A DNA stretch of 64,000 nucleotides from Fistularia commersonii (GCA_037954325.1 JBBMNZ010000001.1:627265-691264), one strand, 5' to 3'. Shown: positions 19,071 to 30,095, counted from the stretch's first letter. Numbers and translations are program-made. Notes: generated by a model from the letters alone, not told the origin.

Positions 19071-21339
19071 GGGAAGACGATGAGGTCAATCACTCAGCAG
19101 GAGAAGATCTAATCACGGTGACGCCACACTGACTCCGGGTCGTCCTCAAAAAGCCCCACCTGGCCTCCATCGATCGGTTCCAGCAAAAAAAAAAAACAAC
19201 TAAATTAGCTCCTGAGGCCGTGGAAGGGTGAACGGCGTGCGAATGACCGGGCGACCAAAATGGCGGGTGACGGATGGACTGACTGCTAGCAGGATGCTAG
19301 CATGCTATCACTCACTTAGGATCCAGGAGAAGCAGGAGGAGATGAGAAGTGGAGCAGGCGGCCGGACAGAGGTGAGGAAGGATATGCTCGCCAGGCGTGA
19401 ACGTGGCTCGGATAGAGGAAGCCGACACGCTCGGACAGGAAGCGGAGTCATCGGCGCAGAAAAGGACTCTTCTCGGCCGCCCGGAGCAGAGACGGATTCA
19501 AAAAGAGAAGGAAAGCTTTTATTTGGACGACTCAAGCACCGATGCATCTGACATCCATGGTTTGTTCTGGAGATTCAACATCGCTGCGCTGCATCTGCTC
19601 TTCCAGTGGAAGATGACTAGCATCAATGCTAAGCTACATGGTTGTTGACGTCGCCTGTCTTTTTCTTTTGAATCAGGTCGGACTCGTCCCTCCATCGTCC
19701 ATCCATCCGATCCGGGTTGGGTTCTCTTGGGTTCCCCTCCAAGCGGTCCAGCTCTTCTAGTGTCCAGGTGTTCCTGGTCCGGTCCGGAGATGTAGTCCCT
19801 CTGGGGTGTCCCTGGTCTTCCCCACTGGGATCCCCTCCTGTCGGGTTGTTTTACTTTTTGAAAGCCGGGTCCCCTCTGGTCTTCAGCTGAAGCTCCCGCC
19901 TCTTCAGAAGCGTTTCCACGGAGCTGGAATTGAGCGGTGGCCCGCAAATAACAAGCGTACCGTAAAATCCATCCCTCGGTGGACGGAAACCAGGTGTTGG
20001 GCGCAGCAGGTGGGTTCTCCTCCACCTGAAGGCTCTCCCAGGCCTCGCTCGGACGCCGAGACAAAACCCGTGAAACGGTTTGGTGCTCATCCAGGACCGA
20101 AAGGTGGATAGAAATCTAAATGGTTTTTGGGTTTGTGTACGGAGGGGCTTGGATGCTGCCGGAGTTCTTCTTCAATACCCGTAAGAATGTCTGGAGTCCA
20201 TCCTGGTCTCCGGAGGTGCTCCTCCTCCGCCCGGGAGCAGATCAGGACGGGTTCCTGGACGCTCCCCCGGGGCGGCCTGCGGTTCCCGGCAGAAGGCGGA
20301 TACTCTCAGAATGTCAAATTGAGAGAAAATGTGCTCTGAGAAACCAGGACAGCGAGTTCCGCTCCCTCCCGATCTGCCCGCCGACCTCTTCTCCACCAGT
20401 CCATGTTTAACGTATCCGTGCAGATGGTTGCGTCGGCGCCCCCCCGCCCCCTCGAGTCCCCGCCAAATAAGAAGCGCCGTTTCTTCCGAAATGTCGGAGG
20501 CGCAGGAAAGCGTTTAAACATCACGCCGCCTTGAGCTTCCCCCGTCCGGCGGATGTTGACATGAAGGGCCAAAGCTGTTTCGCAGACGGGCGCAAAACAA
20601 CAAATCCCCCCCCCCCCTCCCCCTCTGGCGCCGCTGTGATATAATTCCCTCCTTATCTGAGATGAGCATCACGATATTTCCTCTCCCGGATCACCTTTAC
20701 CCCCCCCCACACACACACCTTAATACACTCCGGCTTAGCGATTAGCCACTGAAAGTACACTATTGAATTAGCGCAACCCATTTTACAGTTGCCTACACAT
20801 AATCACTCAAACATATAGTTGATTAGAGCGTGCTGGCGGTGGGCAGCCGGTCTGCGGGGAAGGAACCTGCTCTCCATTAGTTTAATTAGATTACCTTCAT
20901 CTGATACAGGCTATTTCAAGTCATCACGCTATTATATGATTTTTTTTTTTCTTCCCTACGTGCACGGGAGTGTGTATCCGACCGTGTGTTTCCCCGGCGA
21001 CCGGGTTCGGAGGCCGTTTTCCGGACGACCCGGCCAACGATCGGGCGAGCGTCGCGGAAATTGGCTTAACATATATGAATTGATATTTTTCGATCGCCCT
21101 CGGAGATCCCCGCGCTCGGTCTCCATGGCGATATCATCCGGCTTCCCTCATTTTTATCGACTCCTCGGCTCCCGTCGTTCCTCAGATGATCGAAAGTTCT
21201 AGCGTGACTCGACTGGATTGGATTCTCGGCCTGTCGGTCTGCGTTCACACGGGATGCGGACGGAAGCTTCAGCCTCCGGCTCACAGAGGCCGACAGGACC
21301 GGCAGGACCGGCAGGACTTCAGGGGGCGACAGTCCAGAG
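19071..21339. other. gene-free stretch
   Basis: No exon recognised. The part 19680-20100 has repeat-like phrases (GGTCCAGCTCTTCTAGTGTCC, CCCTCTGGGGTGTCCCTGG) that suggest another old retroelement, unresolved. A C run lies near 20608, and 20740-20960 is AT-rich with TTAGCGATTAGCC-like homeodomain-core words. Confidence 0.45.
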
Positions 21340-21780
21340 CCACGGGAGGCTGGAGAAGAAGTGAAGAAGCAGGAGAAAAGATGGTGTCCCAGCAGGTGGT
21401 GAGTCCAGAGATGCTGTGTGGTTTGGAGACGGCTGCACCGAAGAGAAGACCGGTCAAGCAATCTCCTCCCTGAGGGATCGATAAAATATTCCGATCGTTC
21501 GGATTCTGGAGACGGGATGCAGAGCCGGAGGTGGTGGAGATGGAGACGCTGAGGTTCTCTTTGGGAGCGACCAGGACGGAGAGGACCAGGTGTGAGTCCG
21601 TCAGAGGGACGAGACGTGCTAGAAGAGACGGTCGGATGGGAGAGGGAATGAATCGGTCGACGGACGCCGGGATTGGACCAAAGAGAAGATGTATGGACGG
21701 CGTGAGAGAAGATGTGAAGGCAGTCGGTGAGCGAGGAGGAGGAGGAGGATCAGATGGAGAAGGTGGCTTCTGCGTCCTGA
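21340..21780 (+). mobile_element. LINE reverse-transcriptase 3' fragment, longest copy
   Basis: Extends further 5' than the others. One frame reads VVSPEMLCGLETAAP (reverse-transcriptase thumb-region words), then, after a disrupted stretch, ETLRFSLGATRTERTRCES, then RRCMDGVREDVKAVGER. Stops and frameshifts break it; no functional protein is possible. Confidence 0.75.
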
Positions 21781-22080
21781 GGGTGGAGGAAGCTTCCCCA
21801 AGCAGGAGAAGCTTCCGGCATCATCTGGACAAACAACCCTCGGCATGTCGTCGGCCTTCACCTCCGGGTTCTGTCCCTGGTCCCGGTCCTCCCCTCCGCC
21901 CGCTGTCCGTCCGAGTCCGAGCACCTTCTCCCGCCGCCGCTCGCAGCCACCCTTTTAACGTGATTTGATCTGGTTGCCATGGTGACGCTGACCTGCCGGC
22001 CGGCCCGGCCCTCTCACCGCCGCTGCCGGCAGCTATTTTTATTTATCGCCTCCGTTCACCCCGACGAGCGCCTGGTCAAA

Positions 22081-22125
22081 CACACACACACACACATACA
22101 TGCATGCACGCACACACACACACAC
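22081..22125 (+). repeat. impure (CA)n microsatellite
   Basis: CA units interrupted by TACATGCATGCACG. Confidence 0.93.
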
Positions 22126-22439
22126 TCCAGCGTGGGGTTCAACCTGCAGCGGAACCCAAACCCTGTGAAAGCTCCAAACCGACATTTTGTTTTTGCTCGG
22201 GATGACGTCCGAGGAGCGAGCGAGGAAGAGGAGGGAGATCTTCTCCTGTGGAGGTGGACCCCGACCGCAAACCCAGCTTCTGCTCCCAGGACCAATGACA
22301 GGATGAAGATGAGGGGGTGCAGGACCTGAGGAGGGTCTCCACTGAAGACCTGGAGAATTTGGATCCCCGAGACAGGAAGCTGGAACGTGACTAGCAGGAA
22401 CGTTGGAGTGGCAGCACGCGGCGTCCAGAGGAACGCGTT

Positions 22440-22580
22440 GACCAGAAGGTTCCGGGTCGGGTTCCCACCGGAGGCCTTTCTGTGCGGGGGGTCCACGTCC
22501 CGCTCATGCTCTCTACGCGGGGTTCCTCAGGGTTCCTCGGGGTTCCTCGGGGTTCCTCTGCGGTCCGAACGTTCGGAGGT
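22440..22580 (+). mobile_element. S element with internal 10-bp expansion
   Basis: GACCAGAAGGTTCCGGGTCG, GAGGCCTTTCTGTGCGGGG, then four GGGGTTCCTC units (22518-22559) where other copies have one or two, then CTGCGGTCCGAACG. Confidence 0.65.
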
Positions 22581-22919
22581 CTAAGCCACGCCTTTACGAA
22601 TGTCGAAAGAAGGTGAATCTCGGTCCTTTGTCTCCAGGACGTTTGGACGAGGGATGGAGGGACGGCCCGTTTGACCAGAAGCCGTGTCGACGGAAAGCCG
22701 AGAGGCGGGGGCTTCCTCTGGCGCCGGAAGGTTCTCCGTACGTCGGATGGGACTATCGGGGAGGCGAAAGCGTCACCGGGCGGAGAGATCACACCACTGC
22801 TTGGATTCAGGACATTTAATTGATGGGCGGCGCGCCGGGCCGGGCGCAGAGTCCCACCGGTTAAAGCTCTTTGAAAAATACAATCCGAGTCGCCGCCGGC
22901 GCCGCCATGTGTGTTTGTT

Positions 22920-22925
22920 TTTATT
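22920..22925 (-). promoter_or_regulatory. candidate b3galt2 polyadenylation signal
   Basis: AATAAA on the minus strand, 526 bp past the stop codon. It is the first canonical signal downstream that I found. The implied 3' UTR (about 22900-23451) includes a TA-rich tract at 23090-23135. Confidence 0.4.
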
Positions 22926-23087
22926 TCAATAAAATACAAGATGGCAGGCGGACGTCTCCTGGGCGTCGGGGATCTGGAAAGTAAACACTGAGAAACGGGT
23001 CGGGGAGCCGGTCGCCGAGGATACTTTCATTAGGTAGTATAACTTTCAACAGAATACATGTACATTTCCCTTTGTCTGTGTAAACAC

Positions 23088-23119
<32 letters not shown>

Positions 23120-23451
23120 TCATATATATATATCTTAAATCTTGTGTGTGATATATGGTACGATCCCTCGCAAGGACGACTCCCACCGGCCGAGGCCTCG
23201 GTTCCCGACGCTTCTTCCGGCACCTGATTTGTCCCCGTCACCATTTGGCCGCTCCGGCGTCGTCCATGTCACGCCGCCGCCGCCGCCGTTTCCTTTTTTT
23301 GTTTTTCTAAGAAACACCTCAAGGGGGGAGGAGGGGTCGACTATACTTGACATTTTTTCTCTCAACTTAAAAAAATAGCTGGATCATTAACTGTACACGA
23401 TACCAAAAAACAATGTGCTTTTCCGGCGAGAGTAGTCCCGGTGCCGCGGCG
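22926..23451 (-). other. b3galt2: probable b3galt2 3' UTR
   Basis: From the stop codon to the AATAAA. Contains (TA)n at about 23090-23135 and a short (CCG)n at 23274-23289. No other feature. Confidence 0.4.
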
Positions 23452-24762
23452 TCAGGGCGGCCGCTCGCCGTGGAACCTCCGGTGCCGGTACCTGCCGTTC
23501 TTCTCCTTGGTCACGTTGACGCAGGCGTTGTGCTTGTTGCTCTGCAGGTGGTTCCAGTACTTGACCAGTTCGTTGGGGTGGAACTGGTGCGACGTGATGA
23601 GGTGGCTGTACTTGCAGCTGGAGTAGGACACCCGCCAGTGGTTGAAGAGGAACTCGTTGGGCGGCGGCGCCGGGTCCACGCGCAGCTTGGCCAGGCAGAT
23701 CCCCACGTAGACGTCCTCCAGGTGCAGCCGGCGGATGCCGAGGGAGGCCTGGTAGATCAGCTCGGCCATGTCCCCCGAGAAGACGTAGCCCGTGCCCGAG
23801 CAGAAGATGGGGTAGCGCTCGCTGGGGTACAGCTCGGGCGGCATGTACCACTTGCTGTCCTTGTTGCGGTTGGGCGCGTAGCCCCTCATCAGGTAGCCGG
23901 TGAAGAACCTCCTCCTGGGCGGCAGCTCGGGCTTCAGCAGCTTCTGGACGAGATACTCGGTGTTGACGAACATGTCGCTGTCCGTCTTCATCACGTAGGC
24001 GGCGTGCGGGCAGTGCGTGGCCACCCAGTTCATGCCCATCAGGGTTTTGATGGTCAGGTTGTAGTAGGTGTCCCGGTAGTCCTGCTGGATGATGTCTCGG
24101 TGGGAGCGGCTCTCCTCCTCGATGCTGCTCTGGAGGAAGGCGTCCGAGCTCCTCCCCGTGCCGAGCAGGAAGAGGCGCACGAAGCCCAGGGCGCCGGCCA
24201 CGCTCTCGTTACCCCACGTCCGCCGGATGGCGTCGCGGGCGTCGACCTGGCCCGGCTCGGCGGCGATGAGGAGGACCAGGAAGGGGGCGCCGTCCCTGCA
24301 CTTGTGAGGCTCGTTGAGGATGTAGCGGTAAGGCTGGGCGCTGAGCCTGCCGCCCACGCCCATCTCCTTCTCCAGACTGTTGTTGGCGCTCATGGAGTCT
24401 CCCAGTCCCATGACGCCCGTCCTGACCCCTCCGCCTCCTTCCGCCGCTCCTCCTTCCACCTGCTGAGAGCTGAGGTTCACCAGAGACTTGGGCGCCACGT
24501 AGCCCGCCTCCCTCCACAGGCTCCTCAGGGAGCCGCTCTGGTTGGCCTCCCCTCTCGGGCTCCGGAGGCCCCTGATGGCGTAGGCCAGAGGGTTTTCCCG
24601 CGGCGCGCCGCGTCCCGGCAGCCAGTCCTGGTGGCCGAAGAACAGGAAGAGGGTGAAGAGCAGGGCCAGCGACAGGAGCCCGGCCACGTGCGTCCGGAAC
24701 AGCGAGCGCTTGACCGTCCAGGTCATCTTGATGGGGCAGCCGTGGCGCCGTCTCCACTGCAT
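23452..24762 (-). CDS. b3galt2: beta-1,3-galactosyltransferase 2
   Basis: Golgi type II membrane enzyme of glycosyltransferase family 31: transfers galactose from UDP-Gal in beta-1,3 linkage to terminal GlcNAc, making type 1 chains. The 436-residue protein (human about 422) is intact in one exon. Visible order: basic cytosolic N-terminus (1-24), signal-anchor at about 25-43 (HVAGLLSLALLFTLFLFFG), variable stem with a Gly-rich insert at 103-117, then the catalytic domain with IRRTWGNE (179-186), the metal/UDP-binding D261-S-D263 within MKTDSDMFVNTEY, GYAPNRNKDSKWYMP (294-308), CSGTGYVFSGD (321-331) and the EDVYVG motif (349-354). Sequons lie at N74, N96, N127, N185, N235 and N416. Start: ATG at 24762 gives MQWRRRH, matching the vertebrate N-terminus; the frame stays open six codons upstream but without ATG. 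Codons are extremely GC-rich at third positions. Confidence 0.97.
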   Translation of the reverse strand: MQWRRRHGCPIKMTWTVKRSLFRTHVAGLLSLALLFTLFLFFGHQDWLPGRGAPRENPLAYAIRGLRSPRGEANQSGSLRSLWREAGYVAPKSLVNLSSQQVEGGAAEGGGGVRTGVMGLGDSMSANNSLEKEMGVGGRLSAQPYRYILNEPHKCRDGAPFLVLLIAAEPGQVDARDAIRRTWGNESVAGALGFVRLFLLGTGRSSDAFLQSSIEEESRSHRDIIQQDYRDTYYNLTIKTLMGMNWVATHCPHAAYVMKTDSDMFVNTEYLVQKLLKPELPPRRRFFTGYLMRGYAPNRNKDSKWYMPPELYPSERYPIFCSGTGYVFSGDMAELIYQASLGIRRLHLEDVYVGICLAKLRVDPAPPPNEFLFNHWRVSYSSCKYSHLITSHQFHPNELVKYWNHLQSNKHNACVNVTKEKNGRYRHRRFHGERPP

Positions 24763-24914
24763 GGCGCCGCCCGGCCGCAACCGCCGCTGCTGCTGCTGCT
24801 CCTCGGGAACGGACGGCGGCGTCGCCGGCCGCCGCCGCTGCTGCCGCTACTGCTGCCGCTACTGCTGCCGCTGCTGCTGCTGCTGCTGCTGTCACGCAAA
24901 GTGGCCTCACACAT
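24723..24914 (-). CDS. upstream ORF overlapping the b3galt2 start
   Basis: An ATG at 24914-24912 in weak context opens 63 codons (MCEATLRDSSSSSSSGS…) in another frame and ends at 24723, 40 bases inside the b3galt2 coding region. The Ser run is encoded by the CAG-type repeat read as AGC. Such overlapping upstream ORFs often lower translation of the main frame; that effect is inferred. The peptide itself is not expected to have a function. Confidence 0.35.
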   Translation of the reverse strand: MCEATLRDSSSSSSSGSSSGSSSGSSGGGRRRRRPFPRSSSSSGGCGRAAPCSGDGATAAPSR

Positions 24915-25074
24915 GTGGTTGCCCAGTCAGAGAGGTATCTGAGCCGGCAGGAGGCGGCGGCGGCGTGGACGGCTCCACCAATGGCTTCTTCGGACAAAGA
25001 GAAGGCGGCGCTCCCGGCCCGGATCCTCTCAGGGTGTCACACGGGTGGCCTCCTCCACGTCTGCTCCGTCTGAT
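24763..25074 (-). other. b3galt2: b3galt2 5' UTR, second exon part
   Basis: The 312 bases between a strong acceptor (TTTTCTTTGCAG|ATCAGACGG; AG at 25076-25075) and the start codon. GC- and trinucleotide-rich, with one upstream ATG. Confidence 0.6.
24781..24895 (-). repeat. CAG/CGG-rich trinucleotide tract in the b3galt2 leader
   Basis: On the sense strand: (CAG)7-8, then CGGCAGCAGTAG-type units repeated, then more CGG/CAG units up to within about 20 bases of the ATG. Part is a 12-bp higher-order unit (CAGCAGTAGCGG). Confidence 0.9.
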
Positions 25075-26372
25075 CTGCAAAGAAAACACAGTGTTGGCGC
25101 GGGTCCAGGGGAGCTTCCTCTGCGCTGGCGCCGAGCCACGGGTTAATGGTGTGAAGCTGCAGATGTGCCTTTGCCTTCTGCTTCATTTATTTATTTGTTT
25201 TTATTTCCGCTGGCGGCGGAGAATCAAACTTATTTATTAATCACCGCTTCCCCGCTCGGTGTTGACGTCCTCAGGCCGGCTCCAGATGGAGAAGCCCCAA
25301 TTAGAGGCTCTTCCACGACTGAACGTTTCGGTTAAAAAAAAGAAAAGGAACGGGTGACGTTACCGGAGCGTCTCCGACGGGACGCCGGCTCCGGCGCCGG
25401 ATGGAGGGCTGGAATATGTTTGGAGGAAACTAATTCTGAGACGATTGTCTCCAGAGCTTCAGAAGGTCGGTGTCTTTGAGCTCGGCGAGGAGCAGCCCCT
25501 CCTTGCAGAGGCCGTGCCTGTTCATTGAGCGGAACGATGTCTCGCCGCCGCCGCCAATGACGACCAAACCGCCGCATTTCCCAATTACTTAAGACAACGA
25601 GGACCGTGAGCGCATTTCCTGCGCCGGCGCCGGACAGGCCGGCATCGGCCACCTGGTCGTCAACAACATCCCGCTCTCCGCTTCATGGGGCGCCGCCATT
25701 TTGGATCGCAGGAATGACAGTCTGCGTGTCCGGGTATGAAATCACCGCCTTCGGGCCTTCGGTCCGCTCGTCTGCCGCGGCGGTTCGCGCGGCGATGAAG
25801 GTCACCGCTTCATCGGACGGAAGCCGTGCGTGTCCATGAACGCCTCAGCGGGATAAAAGTGTTTAATATCTGGGGGCGGCGCCGTCTCACTTGGCTCGGG
25901 ATGATACTCGCCGTTCTGCCACCGAGGATCTACCGTCATGCCAGCCGCATTTTGACGACGGTCTTTGCAGGGGGGAGGGGGGAGCGATCACCGTGGCGAC
26001 AGCGAACCGCTCCCCCGGCGCTCCATCATTAGATCCCCCGGCGTGTCGTTCCTCCGCTCGCCGCCCGAGGCGGAACGCAGGTACGCTCGGCGTGATGCCG
26101 GCCGCCGCCGCGCCGGCGTGAACGACTGATAAAAGAGACAAACATCTACCACTGGAGCTACGGTGAACGGGAAAACAAGATTTCATTACTATTATTATCC
26201 CTATTATTATTATTGTTATCATTATTATTATATCATTTGTTCCAGGAAATGGATGACTCGGGAAATAGACATGGATGTAAACATTTAGCATAGCAAGGAA
26301 GTCCCGCTGTTCTACAGATGAACGATATGCTACCCAGAATGGCTAATGCTAACATTAGCTCCTCTAGTCTCA

Positions 26373-26407
26373 CCCCCCCCCCCCCCCCCCACACACACAC
26401 ACAATCA

Positions 26408-26450
<43 letters not shown>
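26373..26450 (+). repeat. C18 plus (CA)n compound repeat
   Basis: A C run (26373-26390) followed by CA units with a TCACTC interruption. Confidence 0.96.
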
Positions 26451-26452
<2 letters not shown>

Positions 26453-26524
26453 AACATGCTACATATATGTCATGTAAGCAGGGAATCTCAATGCTCGGTG
26501 TCCAAACAGTGCTTTCCACGCGGA

Positions 26525-26580
26525 GTGTGTGAGTGTGAGTGTGTGTGTGAGTGTGTGTGTGTGTGTGTGTGTGGGGGGGG
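26525..26580 (+). repeat. (GT/GA)n tract ending in G9
   Basis: GTGTGAGTGTGAGT… then pure GT then a G run; complementary to the preceding C/CA tract 75 bp upstream, so the pair can form a hairpin. Confidence 0.95.
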
Positions 26581-26719
26581 TCTCAGAGGTTCTCCAAGGT
26601 TCTCCACGCCGGCTTTGTGTGTGGCAAAATTTCCAATTTGCCCCCCCTCCAACCGCTTCCCTTTGTATTTGCTCATTCATTATGACGAGCTGCACGGAGA
26701 ACACTAACCTTTCCACACC

Positions 26720-26772
<53 letters not shown>
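26720..26772 (+). repeat. (GT)n microsatellite
   Basis: About 26 units. Confidence 0.97.
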
Positions 26773-26775
<3 letters not shown>

Positions 26776-26912
26776 CGTGGCGTAAGCAATTACAGTGGAG
26801 TGAGAGGGGCCGGCGCTGGCTTTGTTCTAAAGGTTAACAAACATGGCGTTGAACGGCGTCCGGGGCTGGAGAGACTTGTGCTGACTGGTGTCAGCTAGAT
26901 GAACGGCAAGGA

Positions 26913-26913
<1 letters not shown>

Positions 26914-26983
<70 letters not shown>
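26914..26983 (+). repeat. (AC)n microsatellite
   Basis: About 35 pure units, among the longest in the window. Confidence 0.97.
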
Positions 26984-26986
<3 letters not shown>

Positions 26987-27099
26987 AAATCTATCCAGAG
27001 ATGTGATGCAGGTCCGCCCTCCCACGCCGATGCGCTTCTTCCTCGACACATCCGCCCGTTTCTCGGGGAGATCAGATCCATTTTTCTTTTTACTTCTTA

Positions 27100-27235
27100 G
27101 CGGATCCATTTAATCCGCCGCCCCGCATTAATTCACTCTCTCCTCCCGTCAATGTCACTTCCACGCAGGCCAATTAGTTACACCAGCACTAATTAAAGCC
27201 CCAGCGATTCTGCGGTGGTCAATTATCAGAACGGA
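27100..27235. promoter_or_regulatory. homeodomain-core-rich patch, candidate enhancer
   Basis: Contains TTTAATCC, ATTAATTC, CCAATTAGTTA, CACTAATTAAAG and GTCAATTATC within about 130 bp, a density of TAAT/ATTA cores well above its surroundings. It lies in the proposed b3galt2 intron. Regulatory role is speculation without conservation data. Confidence 0.2.
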
Positions 27236-28971
27236 GGCCTGTGAGAGCGCCGTTGCGTACGCCGGGCGTGCCGCCACCGCCTGTCACGTCGGCGAGATCT
27301 CTTCTGGAGTTTTTCTCGCCTCCGCTTCCACGGCCGGCCTTGGAGGTCTGAAGGGGGGGGTCGGGGGGGTTCGACCAATCGGCAATGAGGAGCGCGGCGG
27401 CCATTGAAGGCGTCCCGGCGGTGAGGGGGTTCCTTTACATCACGATTCAGAGGCTGATTTCAACCAGCCAATTAAAGGGGTTTATTTGAACCCTTCCCCG
27501 GCCCGACCGCGCCTCCCGAGCGCCGTGCCGGCGGGAAAACGTCCGTCGTAAAACACGCCGGGCCTGAAAAACGGCACCGCCAGTCGATGCTGTAAATAAC
27601 GACGTGGCGTCGGTCCTCTATAACCTTCATACGACACCCGGGTTCACACGAAAGCATATTATGTCTCCACGGAGATGAAGGGGTGACATTTGGCCTGTAG
27701 ATACATGATAATGAACTTAGCATGTGATGCTACATGCTAACAGATCGAAAAGGAAGAAACACCGCGTGCAGGATGGAGTCAAAGATCAGTCAGACGTGCA
27801 AAAAATAAAAAAAGAGCGACGGAGGGGGTTGTCGCGATGTTCGTCTGTTTTCTACGCCGCCTTCGAACGCCTCTCTGCAAGCCAGCAATCAAGGCTTTGC
27901 CTCGCAGGGCGGCCGTTGTTCAAGGCCTTCAAGCTGGCCCGCTGTCCTCGCTCCCCCCCCCCCCCCCCCCGAACTGGAAGGCGTGTTTGCAGTTTCACAC
28001 TTCCCTCCTTCTGTCCTCTGCTCTGTTCTGATGCGACGGCTCCACAGAGAAGCAGCGCCGAGCTCCTCTTGGCTCCCCGTTAGTAAAAATAGTAAGATGG
28101 AGGGGGGCGGCGGGCGGCGGGCGGCGGCCACTCCTTCAAACCTGGAGGTATTTGACCAGCTGGTCGCCCCCGTCGCTCCGTCAGCAGAGTGAGCTTTTCA
28201 GCATCTTGAACAAATTACAATGTTTCCCGAGAGCCGGGGGGGAAGGGGGGGGCCAAGTGCACTCGGAGACCTCGGCCAGGATCCCCGGAAAATCTTCCCC
28301 CTCCTCGTACAACAACCAAAGTGCCGTGTGAATAAAAAAAGAAGATGTCTTTTCTTTCCGCCGCCGCCGCCCCTCCCCCGCAGTGTTTTCGGAGAAGTTT
28401 CCCGGGTGGTTCGGAGCGCAGCGGAAAGACAGAGCGATAAATAAATAGATGAGATGAAGACGACGGCGACCTTCGTGGCGGCGCCTCGGACGCAAACGTG
28501 GCTTCCGTGCAGAAACACCCCGGACCTGTTTAACCTCGGGGCCACGGAGGCTCGTCGCGGCGGACGGAGGAAGAGCGGCTGCGACCGAACGCTGCAGATG
28601 GGATGGCGCCGCCGAGTCACACGGGAGCCGGAGGTTCTCGCGGGAACTCCGAATGACAAGCTGGAAAATATCAGAGCGGCGGCGGGAGTGCATGGCGGGC
28701 GGCGAGAAGTACATCTGATGGTCGGCTCGTCGGCCGGCGGCGCCGCAGGGCTACAACCACGGTTCTCGAGGTTTGCTAGCGTCGCCATGACGACGACACC
28801 GTCACTTCTATCGGAACCCCATCGGGGGGTTCCTCTGCGATGGGATTCGCCGCGTTCTTATGGAACGGCTGGTGATCAGAACTTAGCGGAACACCTGGAG
28901 GCCAAACCAGCGGGAGCTACCGTAGCTAGCTTAGCATTGTTGCTAATAATGACTTGGTTGTCTGTTTTCTA

Positions 28972-29092
28972 CAGACCCGCCTCTCGCCCAATCATGGCCA
29001 GGATAGGCTCCGCCCCTCCACAACCCAGAGTGCAGGATCGGCGGCGTGGAGAAAGAATGAATGAATGAATGAATGAATGAATGAATAAATGA
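28972..29092 (+). mobile_element. S element 3' half with (GAAT)n tail
   Basis: GACCCGCCTCTCGCCCAATC, GGCCAGGATAGGCTCCGCCC, CAACCCAGAGTGCAGGATCG, then (AATG)8-9 to AATAAATGAA. This copy shows most clearly that the family ends in a tetranucleotide tail. Confidence 0.7.
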
Positions 29093-29369
29093 AGGCAAAA
29101 AGGCACAAAACTGGGTCATTTTCAAAAAGCAAAGACAAACTGAACATCCACAGTGGCGCCGTGACACGGACGTCTCTCCTCCATGCAGCCTGGAGCCGCT
29201 CGCTTTACAGGGCCGCCGCAATGTGGGCGGAGTCATCATAGCACGGCCAATCAGGGACCGGCAGACTTTTATCTCCATCAGAGAAGGTACTGCAGGAGTA
29301 GAAGGACCACAGAGGAACTACTGAAGAACCCAGCTGAGTCATGCCGGTTGGAACAGTGTTGTAGATAAG

Positions 29370-29390
29370 CACACACACACACACGTGTGT

Positions 29391-29426
<36 letters not shown>
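29370..29426 (+). repeat. (CA)n - GTGTGTGCG - (CA)n
   Basis: Two CA tracts around a short GTGTGTGCG inverted core. Confidence 0.96.
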
Positions 29427-29429
<3 letters not shown>

Positions 29430-30093
29430 TGCTCATTTTGTTTTTGTTTCAAATAAAGCTGTGGTCACACAACACAGCTGTCTCCATGGTAACAGATGTC
29501 AAACAGACATGGCGTTCTCGCTGAACCTCCGCAGGTTAAACCCCTCATCACCAGGTCCAACCGGCAGAAGACACCCGAACGCATCGTCACCGCGTAGCAA
29601 TCTGCTGTGTCCTCCATCCCTGCAGTCCACTTTGGCCTCTTTCGCCCTCCGCCATCTTTGTCTTCTGACGCCGTTGACAACACGAGCTCCGCGGCCGCCG
29701 TTCCAGCTCAGGTTCTCCGTCTTCACAGACCAGAAGGTGACGTGACGTCCGTCTGAACCCATGAAGGTCTTTCCATCTCGGCAGCAGAAGAGAAGCTCCC
29801 CGTGGGAGGGAGGAAGATCTCCAGAGGGTGGACCGTCCCTTTAAGACCCGCGGCCTTCGCCGCGACCCAACTCGCCGCCGTCCCCCCGGAACACGACGCC
29901 AAATGCAACATCTGCCTCCTCTGGACGCGGCTCGGAGGCGTCGTGACCCACGGCAGCGCCGGACAGCAGAGGCAGCATTTTCAAAACAAGACACCGTGCA
30001 AAGTTTGGTGACGGAGAGCGGCCAAGAAGCCCCCCCACCCTGGACCACACGTGACGGAGCACAGAAACATACTTCTTAATTGATGCAGAGCCT

Positions 30094-30095
<2 letters not shown>
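29427..30095. other. gene-free intronic stretch
   Basis: Includes open frames on both strands around 29500-30010 without a convincing family match or splice sites. Confidence 0.4.

Noticed and set aside
25606..25700. YY1-like ATGGCGGCGCCCC on the minus strand near 25695
   Set aside because: Opens only 36 codons with no motif or donor; similar ATGGCGG words occur in many CpG-rich spots here.
29870..29960. A frame with EHDAKCNIC that resembles the dystrophin-family ZZ-domain start
   Set aside because: The likeness stops after about nine residues, the following Cys and Tyr/Arg pattern is missing, and there are no matching splice sites.
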